From assembly GCF_003945595.2 (NCBI RefSeq), contig NW_024104405.1, positions 110,748-174,747 of the forward strand: a stretch of 64,000 bases of DNA. The letters run 5' to 3'. Position numbers and translations under genes: made by a program. Source of the DNA: Pipra filicauda. Taxonomy: Eukaryota > Chordata > Aves > Passeriformes > Pipridae. Below, piece by piece: positions 22,321 to 35,158 of the stretch. Positions within the stretch are counted from its first letter, which is position 1; every line of letters begins with the position of its first letter. Under the pieces are notes generated by a model, which saw only the letters and a program-made list of their open reading frames with translations, was not told the origin of the DNA and did no database searches.

Positions 22321-25300
22321 CATTGCTGGAGGGTGAGCATACCTTAGGGAAGCAGGACTGTTCACCTTCAAACATCCCCTCCTGCTCACAGCCCCTCAGC
22401 CCAGCTCTGCCCATCTTACACAAGGCACTACAAGTAACCTGGACCCAAAATCTGACTTTACACCTTTATTCCCAGAGGAAGATCCTCAGGGCATCTCTCA
22501 GCTCCAGCACAGACCTCACTGTTTCCCTGCCCAGTTTGGCTCCACACTGGAGTTACCCCAGGGATGGAGATGCCTCTGCCCAGATCAAGCCCCCCCAGCA
22601 TGGAGCTTTTCCACTCCCCCCATGCCATGTCCTAGTGCCCCTTTGAGTCCAGTTCAGCTGGCTGAGCCTATCCCAAAGGCTCAGAGCATCAGGGAACACA
22701 GGGCAGAGAGCTCTCTGGGGGAGACAGCCCTGACCCAGCCACACCACTGCTACATCCCAGTGTCCTGGTGGGACTGGAATGTAGGATGGTTAACTGCAGA
22801 TTGCAGCCTGAGCCAATGCTCTCTCCTCAGGAGAGCAGCAAGGAAAACACTTGCATTTATTTTCCAGGTAGGAAGAGCAGGGACAATGGCCAGGCTCAGT
22901 GCATGGGAAGCAGGAGAGGGTGGGATGGTGCTGGGAATGTCATCCGGTGCCCCACTCAAAGGGAAAGCGCTCAGCACAAACCCCTCTATCCCCACAGCCC
23001 CAACTGGGGGCTCCCAGGGGGCTCCTGTGCCCCTTCACCTGCCCTTCAAAGGAGTCTCTGTGAGGTGTCACAGCACAGGGACACAGCTCCCTCCTCTCCC
23101 TCCCCCCTGTGCCCTCTGCTCCTGCCTCGTCCTTGGCCAGGCTGTCAGGGATGTCACTTGGGATGAAGGCTGGCACTGACAGGACACTCTCACCATCACT
23201 AACGCTTCCAGACCTTGCCCTTGTCATCCCTGTCCTCTCCAAGACACTTGTCCCCCTCTCTTCCTCCCCATCTCCTCCTCACCTGCTGTGTGCAGCCAGC
23301 AGCAGTGCCCAGCTCTTGCCCACGCTGGAGACAGCGCTGACCTTGTCTGTTCCTGCCCGGCACTGCCAGGACAGGGATTGATCCTGGCTGTGTCCATCCG
23401 TCATGCTTCCCATGAGTCCTCAGCCACAGCTGCACTTGATGGTGCAATTTCCCTCCTAATGTGGAAATTTTCTGCAATTGGGGATGATTTGCCCCAGGTG
23501 AGAGCCTGGCCCAGTGCTCAACTGCTGCAGCTGTGACCCCTAAGGATGCCTGGGATCAGAAAGAGCCAGTTCTCCTGGGAAGCTTGGGAGAGCAGTGCCT
23601 AACTGAGCCAGGCACCAGGACTCTTGATCCCAACAGGAAAACCTCAGTGCCCATGAAGGGACATGGGTTTTGCAAAGTCCGTGGAGATGCTCAGCTTTAC
23701 TAATCTCACTTCTTTTAAAACAACAAATTTATCCCTCCCTGGATGCAACGATTCAGTACAGAAGCACAAGCTTTACATACACACTGACTTTAGATTTGAT
23801 TCTGCTCCCCAGGGTGGGTCAAGGTTTTAAGTTTACAAATGTGAGATTTAGAACATCCTTTCTCTGAAAAACTGGAGATTTTAAGGGGATCAGAGAGACA
23901 AGAGTTGCTCCTTCAGCTGGTGGCTCTGCTGCACCACAGAAGGTCCTTCCCCAAGGCAGGCACCCTCTGCTCTGAGACCCCAGCCCTGGGCAGACAAGAG
24001 AGAAACTGAGGCCCTGTCTTGAGAAGGTTCTGACAAGGTTTTGGAAAGCAGCTCCCAGTACCTAAATATCTGTCCTGAAAATCATCTGTAACCCTTTTGC
24101 TGCTGGCACAGAGCACAGGCAGGGGATAGACCGGGCATTGTAGAGCCAGCTTGGGTGGGTCACTGGGTGCAGGTCACACAGCCCGTGCTCCAAAGCAGAG
24201 GCAGGGAAAGAGTCCAAATGCATTGTTTGGGATGCTTTTCCCCATGGAAAATATTGTCCTTGGTGATGCCACTGTGAGAAACTCCTGTCCCAGGGTCACT
24301 GTGTGCTGGACCTGTTCCTGGCGAGGTGTTCCCAGCAGTGGATGGGGTGGATGCAGACGGCTGGGTGGGAGCTGGGTGGGGAAGTGAAAGGAAAAGGACT
24401 GTGCCCAGGTTTTTTTTCCCTGAAATGGCTTGTAGCAGCAGGAGGCAGAGGGTAACAGGGAGGTGATGTGCCCAGCAAAGGTGGCACGTCAACCCACAGC
24501 CAGGGTGCTGCCCGGAGAGGGCACCAGGTTTGCCTCCTGCCCCTCCAGTTGGCTCCGTGTTGGGGTGTCCAAGGGCTGGTGGCAGGCTCTGAGTGATGTC
24601 CCTTCTCCCTCACTCCTCCAAATCCCCCCTGCCATGCCGGGCAGACAGGAGCCCCCATGGCTCTGTCAGCCCCACACTGGAGGGAGGGGAAGCCGTGGTC
24701 CCTCCGTGAGCTCCCTCCAGCCGAGCTGTCGGAGCGCGTTACGTGCCCGGCCCCTCAACTGGCCGGACAGGGGTTGGCACAGCACCAAAGAGCAGGGGTC
24801 ACCTGGCTGTAAAATGGTATTATGGGCTGCCTGCAGCCAGGGAAATGAACTTTGGAAAGCAGGGTTAGGGCAAGGGACCGTGGTGTCGGGGCTGTGTGTC
24901 AGTGGGGAGAGGCAGGTGTGGGCGGAGGGGCAAAGGGGCCCTGACATTGTGCTCCGGGTCGTGAGTGCACCAGGGTTAAAGTGCTGCTGAGAAGGGGAGA
25001 AAGGAAGGAGCTGCTGCAGATCCTGTCTGCCTCCAGGTATGAGAAAGCAGAGGTCAGATCAAAGTCTGCTGCGGTGTCTGGAGAGATGCTGCTCTTGCTC
25101 TACAGCCTCTGCGCTGTCCAAAGGGGCACCAGAGGTTTCCCCCCAACTTCTCCAGGTGCCACTTGTGCCACCCCAGGCAGCCAGAGCTGTGGCCCTGAGC
25201 CAGAGCAGCTGCTGTAATGTGGTGTTGTACCTTGGACATCCCTGGGCTGGCGGCTGGTGCTGCCATCCCTGGCCCAGCCCTGCCTGGGAAGGACGAGCAC

Positions 25301-27812
25301 AGCCCCGGGGTGCCCTTCATGCCTGTCTGATCAGGAGTGCCTTGGCCACTGCTGGACACTGGGGAAGGTGAACGGGGAAGGTAAGATCCATCTGAGCCAG
25401 GGTCACCTTCACTGGGACAGGATCCCTCACTCCAGGCAGCTCTCCTGGTGCTCATAAGATGCTGCTGAGCAGGTTTGGGGGCTGTGGGGGGTTCTGAGTG
25501 TACCACAGTCCTCCATGGCAGTAAACACTGGAGGTGCTTGGTTTCCTTGGCACTCAGACCTTAAGTCCTTCCCTGGGTAATGAGCAAAATTCAGCCTCAG
25601 GGAATTACTGCAGAGGGCTGTAACCTGGCTGAGGACCTTCTGCTGATTGAATTAACACACAGGTACCAGTGAGGACAGGGATGAACGTGACCCAGCAACA
25701 CTAACCACCTGGTTTTTGTGTGCTGACACCCCTCCAAGGCACCCTGCTGAAGTGGGTAACATTGTTTTAACAGCACTATTGGAAATGCTGCCTGAACCTC
25801 CTCAGTTTTGCTGCCAGAGACATTAGATTTTGGGAGAGGAGACGGCTGAACCCTCCTTGTACAAGCCAATTGTCCTGACAATGCTGAAGGAGATAAAAGG
25901 CTGCCTTTAATGACACAGTTGGTGCTTGGAAACTCATTGCCTGATACACCTGCCCCTACAGTGTGCTGCACAACGGGATGGGGCCAGGGAGGAGGAGGAC
26001 AAACTGCCCTTCTGAAGGCCTTCATCCCCTCCCCTGGACTCTGCCCAGCCTGGCCTGCTGGACCCTCTGCTCTGCTAGAGGGACAGGACACTATTGTCCT
26101 TGCCTGGGGGTGTGATTGCTGCATGTCACCATGGGTAGCACAGTTTGGCTTTCAACCAGACCAACCCTCCCCTGAACCTGCTGTCTCAGTCTGCAGGTGT
26201 GTCCTGTGATCCTGCTCTCTGCCCTCTGTTTATCTGCAGGTTTTGGGTGGACACTGTGTTTTTTCAAAGCCTCACAGCTAAACTGTAATGCTGAGTAACA
26301 GCAGATGAATGTGAGGGCGAGGAAGGGCTGGGGAGATTTTCTCCATCTCATCGAGCACAAGGAGCCAGCAAGGAGGACTCAGGAAAGTCTTGGCACCCCA
26401 GATAATCCAAGTCCTTTGCATTACAGGAGCTGGGGAGCAGAGTTAAATCCTGTGAATGAACAATAAATCATCTGCCAAAACATTGTTAATGGGACCACAC
26501 TTGCCCTGGAGAGGAGCCACCACCAGAGCAGGTCTCAGACCTTTCTCCTCTCCCTTTGAAGCAGCAGATGCTGGTGGCTGGCAGAGCTGCAGATGGTCTG
26601 TGAGGTCAAACCTCTCATGGCATCACTCTGCCCATCACACCAGCCCACGTGTCTCCAGTAACATCTGTCCCCAGCAGAGGGGACTGCAGGGACCTTGGTA
26701 CTGAGCACACACAGACTGCTGAGATTGGAGTGGACTTCAAGGAAAAGTCAATCCAGTCTCCCATCTAAAGCTATGGGAGATGCTGGCTGTCTCTGCCACA
26801 GCTGCATCCGGCCCAGTCTACTGCTGTCACCCACCAGGGACAGTTTCCTCCAGGTGACAGATAAGGTCCAACTTCTTCCCAAGCTGCCCCAAGTCACCCT
26901 TCAGATCTCTCTTTAAGGCCCATGGCAGCCCTTCTGATGGGTGTGGATGGGACCCTCCATGAGGAGACCAGGGAGAGGGATTTTCCTGCTGCTGCCCCTT
27001 TCCCAGTCTCTCCCCCATCCATCACCCCACCACCACCTCCAGTTCCCTTTATTTCTGTATTTTTGGGGGTGTGTGCATGTGTGTAAATGGACTCAGGGGA
27101 GGGTCCAGGCAACAGCTGCCTTTGATCAGCGCAACATGTGGGAGATGGAGCACTTCAGGAATGCCGACTCCTGATCAAAGGTGGGAACACAGTGACAGCC
27201 GGGACTTGGCAGAAACCCATCCCAGCTAATCCCTGCTGGGGAGCTGGGGGGGTTGGATCAGCGACCCACACGGGCAGGGCAGCCCTCAGCCTGTGGAAGG
27301 GAGTGATCCATGCCCTGACCCAGGGTGGAGGGCAGCAGAGCTGCTCCCGTCTGCCCCATCCTGAGCAGGGTGTTACCCTCCCTGCAGCAAGGCAAGCGGT
27401 GGCATTTTCATCCCTTCTTTTGCCCTCAATGATTTCATCCCCACTCCTACATGCTGAGCAGCCCTGCCAGCATCTCTGTCAGCCCAGCACACTCCAAACC
27501 CTGCAGCTCCTGCACCTTCCCCTCGGAGAGGGAGCTGAAGGAAAAGCGGGTCAGTGATGCCCCAAGACTTTTATCGCCTCCAAAAAGATGAGCCGAGGGT
27601 TGAAAGGTCACTTGCTATAAAAACAGCTGGGAGGAAAAGGGAAGACAAATTAGCCCCTCCTGACAGACACCCAGGGCTTGGGGACAGCAGGGACACAGCT
27701 CCCAGACCCTGTCCATCCCAGGTGTGTGGGTGGCAGCATGTAGGGCAGCCCCATGTGTGGGCTGGGCCCTGATGCCAAGCCTGTCCCATGTCACCTTCCC
27801 CCACAGACACTC
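22321..27812. other. Non-coding stretch upstream of RBM19
   Basis: No coding region, RNA gene or mobile element that I can support. Open frames of up to 185 residues are scattered on both strands, lack domains and overlap one another. One sub-block (25,720-25,925) looks less random and is listed separately. Confidence 0.6.
25720..25925. promoter_or_regulatory. Candidate conserved non-coding element
   Basis: AT-balanced block with an AGATAA GATA motif (25,891-25,896), CTTTAATGA homeobox-like core and a CCAATTGTC segment. Called from texture and motif content only; conservation was not tested. Confidence 0.25.
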
Positions 27813-28244
27813 TTATCTCCTGCTGGGCTTTCTCCTGATAATCCCAGTGGGAAGCCTGTCTGGAGGAGCAGGTGGACTCAGGCAAGCTCAGCCCCCCTGA
27901 GCTGCAGCCAGCCCCACTCCACCACGATACTTGGCTCTTCCAATGGGAACCACGTCACAGCTTTCACCCCAGCAGAGGCTCTTCCCAACCTCAGCCAGCA
28001 GGAATAATCCCCCCCCACGTGCCTGCACCCGCCCACACCCTCCTCTACTCCATGGCTATTCAGGCACTGCTTGGCTTGGCCAAGGCTCCTCTGTCATGTT
28101 AAAAAGGGAAGCTTTTAAAGCCGATAAGGGCGGCTCCGTCAGGGTCACCCCCTGTCCCCAGGTGGGGTCACAGGTCGCTTCCTCACCGTGCGCTGCCTGA
28201 TAATGAGTCAATCAAGGCCGGGGTTATGGAGACAGGATTTATCA
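27813..28244. promoter_or_regulatory. GATA-motif cluster with AP-1 site (candidate enhancer)
   Basis: Five GATA cores: TTATCT 27,813-27,818, TGATAA 27,836-27,841, CGATAA 28,122-28,127, TGATAA 28,199-28,204 and TTATCA 28,239-28,244. An AP-1 core TGAGTCA is at 28,204-28,210. GATA factors act with TBX5 in heart, so a cluster upstream of RBM19 would fit the TBX5 regulatory domain (inference). Confidence 0.3.
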
Positions 28245-28316
28245 GCAATCCCTGGGAAAATAAAGACATGAAGATGTCTGCTCCTGCACCGGGCTGGGAA
28301 GCCAGCAGGGATGAGC

Positions 28317-28333
28317 CTTTTTTTTTTTTTTTG
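28317..28333. repeat. Poly-T tract
   Basis: Run of about 17 T. No attached retroelement body recognised. Confidence 0.6.
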
Positions 28334-28540
28334 GTGTAGGTGGAGAGTTTTGGGCTTAAGAGCTGATGGGGCTGGCACAGAGCTTGGGAACTGGGAGGCA
28401 GGGAGCTGTGGGAACGGACCAGCAGCTCAAGGGTTGGGCTTCCAGGTTGCTCCAGAGTGGTGATGCTCCGTGCTGGGATACTGCTGACTGCCTCCACAGT
28501 GAGCTGGAGGGGCTGCCACAGCAAGTGGGAATGGTTGAGA

Positions 28541-28921
28541 TTACAGGATCATTTAGGTTGGAAGAGACCTCCAAGCCATCAGATCCAACCACTAACCAGC
28601 ACTGACTAGCCCACCACTAAATCATGTCCTTCAGTGCCACACCTTCATGTCTTTTGAGTCTCTCCAGGGATGGGAACTCCACCACTGCCCTGGGCAGCTG
28701 TGCCAGGGCTTGAAAACACTTTCCATGAAGAAATTTTCCCAAATATCCAATCTAAATCTCCCCTGGTGTAGCTTGGGGCTGTTTCCTCTCATCCTGTCAT
28801 TTGTCACCTGCAAGCAGAACCTGACCCCTACTTGGCTCCACCCTCCTATGAGGGAGTTGTAGAGAGCAAGAAGGTCCCCTCTGAGCCCCCTTTTCTCCAA
28901 GCTGAGCCCCCCCAGCTGCAG
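28541..28921 (-). mobile_element. CR1 LINE 3' fragment
   Basis: Reversed CR1: GATCATTTAGGTTGGAAGAG, CCTCCAAGCCATCAGATCCA, then CCAATCTAAATCTCCCCTGG, and CTCCAAGCTGAGCCCCCCCA at the inner end. About 380 bases, the longest CR1 copy in the window. Confidence 0.93.
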
Positions 28922-30361
28922 ACATTCCACTCAGACCAGGATGGATGGCAGCTGGGGAATGAATAATCCAACCCCAGCTCTGCCCTGCAGGGACAGGGCA
29001 ATGCCATGCCCAGGCAATACCCCGTGCCAGACTCACAGGATGTGGGGCCAGGAGGTGCTGAATGTCCCCATGAGGTGAGTAAATCTCACTTGGAAGACCC
29101 CTTGGGAAGATTTGCCACAAAAATGAGATCCCAGTAAGCGGCAGTAAGGCAGGAGGGATGGCCTGATCAGCACTGCCATATCCCCACAGACACAGTAGTG
29201 TCAGACAACTCCCAGCCCAAAGGATTCACCTGCCAAAATATCCTACAGACCACAAAAAGCTCTTTTTCCCCACTTGGTAACAAACCAAGATCCACAGCTC
29301 CCCCCTTACAGCCAGGTCTGAACCAAGTCCTGCACCTCAGCACTTGGAAGCTGAAAATCAAAGAACAGAGAGGGAAACAGAGGCACAAGAGAAAGCCTGG
29401 TGACACAGCCAGGGTGCAACCACAGCCTCCCTTTGCCATTGCTGGGCTGTTTGGGCTCCAGCACTGGGGGTAACCTGAGGACCCTCACATTTGTGAAGGT
29501 GATGGAGGTGGCCAGAGGCTTCCTGAGCTGCAGGAACAGCCCTCGGTGCAGGGATGCAGCTCCTTCATCCCACCCCAAATGGACTAACCAGAGCTGACGC
29601 CTGGGCATGGATGGAGGGAGAATTCAGGAGAGCAGCGAGGGACAGACAGCAGTGGGAAGGGAGGGCAGAGCACTGGGCACTGCTGAAGCTGCTCCAAGGC
29701 AGCACAGGGTGACAGGCCACCCCTGACACCTCGGGAGAGCCGCACACAGGGACAGGCAGCACGGCAAGGGCACGACGCAACGAGGGACGGCTGTGACACG
29801 AGGCCACGGGGCAGCCCCGACCAAGGACTTGCCACCTACCCAGGCTGAGCTCCCTCCTCCACCACATGCATCTTGCAAACACTTTTCCCCATCGGAGAGG
29901 CTTAGCAAGGGGGATATTGAAAGCACCTGCCTCCCTTGGCCGGGAATCAAAGGCCCCAGTGCTGGGATCAGCACAATTATTCCTGACCAAATGCCACGGG
30001 TGAGAATGTAGGGCACCCTCTCTCCTCGCTGACCCTCATCAGGGCACCACACAGTTAAAACAAGCAAAGCCAGATGGTTTATTAGTGACTACAGAGCTGG
30101 GAGCCCACACTTGTTTTCTCATTCCAGCACTAAGGCATCAGAGGTGGGTCCGTGACAAGCCTGTTTCCCCTGCCAGCACACACTCACTCCCTTGGCAACA
30201 GGGCAGGAGAGGCTGGAATCATTTGGGAATGCAGCACTCTGTAATGGGCTTGGCGAGTGGAGAGATGGGATTAGAGCAGGTTGTGGCATCGAGGAGGCAG
30301 ATAAGGAAGAAATGGAAATTGTCACCTGGGTTAATAGTAATTTGTTTAGAAGAATGGAATA
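28922..30361. other. Non-coding stretch, nothing recognised
   Basis: Unique-looking sequence between two CR1 fragments. Open frames reach 147 residues but show no domain, and overlapping frames are equally long. Confidence 0.6.
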
Positions 30362-30600
30362 ATTAAGGTGAGAAAAGGCCTTCAAGATCAAGTCCAGCCC
30401 TCAGCTGAGTACCACCGTGCCCACTCAACATATGGCAAAGTCTGTCTGTTTTTTGAATACTTAGAGGGATGGTGACTCCACCACTTCCCTGCAGTTCAAA
30501 CAGCAGCCTGTTCAAACACTTAACCACTCTTCCAGTGGAGAATTTTTTCCTAATATCCAACCTGAGGCCATTTCCCCTTGTCCTCTTGCCAAAACAAGGT
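30362..30600 (-). mobile_element. CR1 LINE 3' fragment, diverged
   Basis: Reversed CR1: CTTCAAGATCAAGTCCAGCC, GGGATGGTGACTCCACCACT, TTCCTAATATCCAACCTGAG and CCATTTCCCCTTGTCCTC. Confidence 0.85.
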
Positions 30601-33600
30601 GCTGTGCCTTGCAGCTCACCCTCCTCACTGAGCAGAGCTTGATGCAAAGACCACGAGCGATGACAGTCCCACTGCATTCAGTGTTGTTCCTTCCTCCCAC
30701 CCCATCCAAAGTGTCCATCCCTTCTCTAGAGGCACAACCCAAACTGCTTTTAGTGCCCTCACAGCTTTTTCTAAGCCGATTCTGTAATTTCAGCAGTGGG
30801 CATCACGTTGCATCTCCCTTAGCATGGATTTGCTGGGAGCAAAGAGGACTCCAGCAGCAGGTGCCCCAGTACAGGAGAAACCCTCATTAGGGCAACACAT
30901 TAGTGCCTGAAAACATGCAAACCTGAGGTATTAAATATCAGAGAAACGCGGGAATCCTATCAGAAGATTTGCACACTCAGTATAAGAATTCAGCCCCAAC
31001 TCCTCCCCTAACCAAATTCCACAATTCCAGCAGTGAGTTTGCTCTGCCTGGACAGGCACTACATTGCACCTCACTCTGGCAGGAGCAAAATGCTCTTCAA
31101 CCCCAGGGCCCCCAGCAGAGGAGCAGCCCCTGTTACTGCAATAGATCCTGGCCTGGAAACACAGAGATTCCAAATTCCTTTTTTTTTTTTTTAAAGGGCG
31201 ATGCTGCAACTGCAACTTTGCCTCCTGCAAAGCCATCTCCTGAGGTTTATTTTCCTGCTGGCGAAGCTGGATGTTGGAAGCTGCCAGGCAAGGGGTTCTC
31301 CAAGCGAGGAACTACAAAGCAGGCTGACACCTCTAATGAATTACAGTAATACCAGCTCGGGGTGAACTCTAAAGTGCCTGTTTACACAATCACTGACCTC
31401 CCTTCACCCGCTCTCTGGGGCCAGTCCCCCCCTGCCTTGATGGATCACAGCTGAATGGAGGCAGACCCCAGTGTTTATCATCTCCCAGCTCTGGGAAGGG
31501 AAGGAAGAACAGCATTTCCTGGCACGCTGGCCACCACTGGTGGTTAAATGCACAACCAACACTTGCTGTAAAAAATGCTCCCTGCATCATCTCCTTTTGT
31601 AAATCCCTATTTTGGGGGGACAGCTCAGTGCACAGGAGGAGGACTTTGTAGCATCAAGCTCTGGGATCCACAGGGAAACCCCTCACATGGAGCAGGGATG
31701 GTGATGGGTTCAGGGATGGATGCTGGGCCCAGGGAGCAAGGACAGCCCCTGTGCTCACCTTGCCCTGGGTAATGAGGCCACAGAGCCCTGCAGGGATGCT
31801 GTAGGATGGTCTCTTTTGGTCAGCAGACACCCTTTGGGGTGTTATTCTGATTTTTTCCCACTTGGCTACAGGATTTCCCTGTGTCCTGGTGCTGAAAAGC
31901 TGCCAGCTCATGGATTGCTCCCTCTGACCAGCTCAGTGCCAAGATGTTAGAGGAAACATCCTCTTCACAAAGCCCTGAGCTCAGTGTAAGGGTGGGAAAC
32001 TGGTGTTTAGATCAAGTGGGGTGGGGAAAAAATAAAAGCCACCAGAGCAGCAGGTTCCTCCTTCCCCACCTGTAACACTTCCAGCCAGAGCTCCTCCACC
32101 AACATGGTCCCAGCACCTCCCTTTATCCAAATCAAATCCTGCTCTGCAAAGGGGGCCTGGACATGGGTCCCCAGCTGTCACATGTCCTCATGCCTCTGCT
32201 TGGGTTCATGCACAGCAGACCCCAGTCCTTTCTCCCTCTCTGCTGATCTTCCCTCCAGTGCAGGCAGAGCCTGGTGAAACCCCACAAATGTTTCCACCCT
32301 CTGGGTAATCCCAACTTCATCTCCAGACAGACACCCACGGGTGTGGACCAGCACACACGTGGGTAAGGGACCAGAGGAGCCCCTCAGTGTCCCCTCCTGC
32401 CCCATGCCAGTGTCATGGGAGTCCTGGGCTTGGGGAGCAGCTGCAGCATCACCACACAAGATCCAGAGGGGCAGGCAATGAGAGGTGCCATGACCATCAC
32501 AGCGAGGCCACCGTGGCCATGTCCCGCTGGATCCCAGCTCTGACTGCACAGAAGAGAAGAGTTTGTTGAGAGGGTGATCTGGGGGAGGCTCAACTCCAAC
32601 CAGGCAGTGGAGGAAGGGCAGTGAGATGCCCCTGTGCCATCATCACCTGTCTGCTCTCACACGTGCCAGTGCTCACCGTGCCACAGCTCGTTTTAGCTCT
32701 GCAGCAGGGGACTGCCTTTAATACAGCCAAGCTTTCCTTCCTCAGGTACTCAGAGGATGAGAACAGGGATGCTGCACCCTGGGGAAGGCACTTCTCCGTT
32801 TTCCTGCTCGCCCTCTGACCTCTTCATTTTGTTCCAGAGTTATTTTTGGAAGTAAAAGCCTTTTTTTTTCTTCACCCTTCCCCTGGCCCCCATCTTTCTG
32901 CCAGCCAAAGTGGCATTTTAAGCCTCCTGCCCACCCAACCAGAAAAATGGTGGCTGAGGCAGGGTAGGGTTAAACCTTTCCATCCTTCTCGAATCATTAA
33001 CCCTCCATCAACTCAGCTGCCTAAAGAGGAGCTCTCAAAAGCCTCTGTGGGGAGCACCTGCCCCCTCCAATATTGGCTCATGAGGGGGGAGCAGAACCAC
33101 AACCCCCAAAATAGGGTCTCACTCCATGTTTTCTTCCCCACAGCACTACAAATCCACTTTATTATTTGCAGCATTGAAGTATCCACACCTACAGTCCCCC
33201 CATCATATACAAAATCCCAGTTGCACTCCAAGTCCTGCTTCCACAGGGATCTGTATGAACCAAGAAATTCCCACTCCAAAAAGCCATGGGGACTCAAAGC
33301 AGGGACCTTGTACCGCCAAAAATACACACACAGAGCAGGAGATGGACCCTGCTTCATGCTGCTGGCAGCCAGGGAAGGGATGTCCGAGCCAAAGAGCAGG
33401 AGCCCAGTGACCTACAGGTACCAAAACCCCCAGGGCCACTTTAGTCCTTGATTGCTGCTGGAGTTGCCACTTTATTCCTTGACTGCTGCTGGAGTTGCTC
33501 TGCAGCTGGAGGGATGGATGCACCAGGCATTGCTGACTGCAAAGGTCAAGGCTGCTCCCACAGCAGCTCAGGGGAGGTGAATCCCTGTCACTCCTGGGGA

Positions 33601-34369
33601 CCAGGACAGTGGCAGGAGGGTGCTGAGAGCCAGGGCATAAGGAGATCAAGGGGAATAAGAACATCTCCAATGTGCTCAGCAGTAGCACAGTCCCAGCCAT
33701 CATCCCTGTCCAGGGATTAACCTTCTCCTGCACAGAATGAGCAGCCTAAAGAGCCAGACACTGTAAAACCTCCCCATCTCCCAAAGATGGGGAGACAAGC
33801 AGGGTGCTTGTCCCTCCTCCCCACACCGGAGCACAGGAACAGGCACTGGGTGCAGTTCAGGGTGTGATGAATTCTCAGAGCTCTGCCCTGATGTTCTATC
33901 TCAACATCTGGGACTGAAGCAGATTCCCAAAAGACACAAAGTGCATAAAAAACAGCAGGAAGGGACCAGTCTGGACACCAAGCTGGCTCAGCATCCTCCT
34001 CCTTGCACCAGCCAGCATCAGGCAGTCAGGCAAGGCAGCCACATGTGCATGGATTTACAGCCTCAGCTGCCAGTGGTCCAGGGACATCCCAAGTTTTCTC
34101 CAAGCCCTGCTGTTTAACATCCCCTGACAGACAGCCCTCTGCTTTCTAAGGTTTCCAGCCCCTGATATTTCTGGCTTCCCTGGCATCTCACAGCAGTGAG
34201 TTCATGTTGGATTACAGACCCTCCATCAGGTTTTAAGTCCACTGGGCAGGATCAGGGCAGAGTGAACTGAGCCCCCCGTGTCCCCATCACGGCATGAACC
34301 CAGAAAAACCCATCCACAGCTGAAACTTTGACTCCCTGATTGGCAAAAGTGGGGAAAACTGGGGAATTT
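30601..34369. other. Non-coding stretch, mostly unique sequence
   Basis: No gene or mobile element supported. It holds a poly-T run near 31,178-31,191 and a two-copy 31-bp duplication at 33,436-33,497. The 201-residue open frame at 32,846-33,451 has no recognisable domain and is overlapped by frames on the other strand. Confidence 0.55.
33436..33497. repeat. 31-bp direct duplication, two copies
   Basis: Copies at 33,436-33,466 and 33,467-33,497 share CCACTTTA/TTCCTTGA-CTGCTGCTGGAGTTG with two or three substitutions. Confidence 0.8.
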
Positions 34370-34800
34370 TTCCTCCTGCGGAGCACCGGGGCTTCCTGGC
34401 CCCCGGCTCCACCCGCACACCCTGGCAGAGTTCGAGCTGTGCGGGCGCTTCGGACGGCAGCCAAACTCCCAGGGAATGTTTGGGGGCCTGGAGGAGCTCT
34501 CCCCGTCCCAGCCTCCGGGATTTGAGCCGGAATGGCCGAGCAGCCTCTGCTGTGGGGACACAGCCCCGGCGAGGAGCCGCTGCCACCAGGTGTCACCCGC
34601 CCCCTTCGCCCCGAGCCCCCCGAGAGCTCCCGCAGCGCTGCCGGCCCGGGACGGGCTGGGGCATCCCCCGGGAGGTCCCCCGGCCCCTCTGGGGGGATCC
34701 GGCCACGCTACCGCCACCCCGGCGACATCAGTGGCCACCAAACCGCATCTCAAACTCGGCATCTTCCCGTCTCCATGGAAACCCCCCGGGCGCAGCATCC
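34370..34800. promoter_or_regulatory. Isolated CpG island away from any recognised gene
   Basis: By eye roughly thirty CpG dinucleotides in about 400 bases, in sharp contrast to its CpG-poor flanks. Overlapping open frames of 237 residues (plus) and 229 residues (minus) arise from the GC content and carry no recognised domain. It could be an unannotated non-coding RNA promoter or a developmental-gene satellite island (inference). Confidence 0.5.
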
Positions 34801-35015
34801 CCCAGTGATCAGTGCTGGACCACGGGATGCTTCGTGGGTCCAGCCCAGGAAGTCCCTGTCCCAGTCCTGAACCCCTTAATGAACTGGAATTGTTCCTCCT
34901 TAAGTTTTCATCCACCCAGAGACCTGCAACCCAGTCTTTTTAGACCAGAAATAAGCAGACTAAATTGCTTTCAAACTCATAATAACAAACTTTTTCTGGC
35001 TCGGGAGTGCAATAG

Positions 35016-35158
35016 AACCACAGGGTGGTTTGGGTTGGAAGGGACCTTAAAGATTTTCTTATTCCAACCCTCCTGCCATGGACAGGGACACCTTCCACTA
35101 GCCCAAGTGGCTCCAAGTCCCATCCAGCCTGGCCTTGAACACCTCCAGGGTTGGGGCA
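35016..35158 (-). mobile_element. CR1 LINE 3' end
   Basis: Reversed CR1 tail: GGTTTGGGTTGGAAGGGACC, TGCCATGGACAGGGACACCT, and CAGCCTGGCCTTGAACACCT. About 140 bases. Confidence 0.95.
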
